Source: an uncultured Polaribacter sp.
GTDB lineage: Bacteria > Bacteroidota > Bacteroidia > Flavobacteriales > Flavobacteriaceae
Assembly: GCA_937936695.1 (NCBI GenBank)
Contig: CALHCK010000220.1
Location: 1 to 6,268 of the forward strand
Length of the DNA: 6,268 bases
Direction of reading: 5' to 3'
In this document: piece by piece, positions 6,117 to 6,268 of the stretch
How positions within the stretch are numbered: the first letter of the stretch is position 1
How the letters are laid out: each line of letters starts with the position of its first letter
Made by a program: the position numbers and the translations under genes
The notes under the pieces: generated by a model
Databases searched by the model: none
Told to the model about the DNA's origin: nothing
Seen by the model: only the letters and a program-made list of their open reading frames with translations

Positions 6117-6268
6117 CTACTTTACCGTTAATTTTATGGTTTGTAAATCTTTTTTAACAGAAGATGCTCCTACAGAAACTGTAAAAGTTCCTGGTTCTAC
6201 CACTTTTTTCATTTGCTGATTTAAAATATTTAATTCATTAAAACCTAACTTAAAAGTTACCGTTTTAG
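6117..6268 (-). CDS. C-terminal end of a second family 3 glycoside hydrolase (partial)
   Basis: The frame enters from the right edge and ends at TAG (complement of 6117-6119), giving the last 50 residues or so. These match the end of the GH3 fibronectin III-like domain: VTFKLGFNELNILNQ, then VVEPGTFTVSVGASS, where the 'EPG-x-F-x-V-x-V-G-x-S-S' signature is characteristic, and a last beta strand TIKLTVK. This end differs from that of the complete GH3 in this window, whose corresponding stretch reads KAEIILGNASPG, so the two are not recent duplicates. The catalytic domains are outside the window, so specificity cannot be judged; beta-glucosidase or beta-xylosidase are the usual options. It is read in the same direction as the other enzymes and is probably part of the same locus. 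Confidence 0.8.
   Translation of the reverse strand, partial: KTVTFKLGFNELNILNQQMKKVVEPGTFTVSVGASSVKKDLQTIKLTVK

Noticed and set aside
1..6268. CRISPR array, tRNA/rRNA genes, insertion sequence or riboswitch
   Set aside because: No regularly spaced repeats, cloverleaf-like segments, transposase motifs, terminal inverted repeats or structured leader were seen; intergenic gaps are short and explained by terminators and promoter candidates.

Overview
The window looks like part of a polysaccharide-degradation locus from a low-GC, probably marine, member of the Bacteroidetes (Flavobacteriia). Four observations support this: strongly A/T-rich intergenic DNA, no Shine-Dalgarno sequences before the starts, a C-terminal type IX secretion (T9SS) sorting domain, and a run of secreted or lipoprotein carbohydrate-active enzymes that includes a sulfatase. 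The genus cannot be named from the sequence alone.

Layout from left to right. Positions 2-175 (+) hold the 3' end of a gene whose product ends in what looks like a cupredoxin-type fold. A perfect palindromic hairpin with A and T tracts (192-223) separates it from everything else, which lies on the minus strand. In transcription order, right to left, the minus-strand genes are: the C-terminal end of one family 3 glycoside hydrolase (6117-6268) with a terminator-like hairpin behind it; a monocistronic secreted protein with a probable beta-trefoil body and a T9SS sorting tail (5072-5914), followed by a strong terminator (5009-5040); and a tight three-gene operon. The operon encodes an S1-type lipoprotein sulfatase (3202-4953), a DUF1080 / 3-keto-disaccharide hydrolase-like lipoprotein (2436-3191) and a GH3 enzyme of the beta-xylosidase clade (250-2436). 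The last two genes overlap by one base.

How the genes may work together (inference): the T9SS protein would act outside the cell or at its surface, perhaps as a glycan binder. The sulfatase would remove sulfate esters from imported or surface-held oligosaccharides. The DUF1080 protein and the two GH3 enzymes would then split the desulfated oligosaccharides into monosaccharides. A sulfated, xylose- or glucose-containing algal polysaccharide such as an ulvan-type or sulfated xylan-like glycan would fit, but the window contains no SusC/SusD pair, endo-acting lyase or hydrolase, or regulator, so the substrate is open. The individual enzyme families are known. The least explained parts are the beta-trefoil T9SS protein with its repeat-bearing upstream region, and the role of DUF1080 beside a sulfatase.
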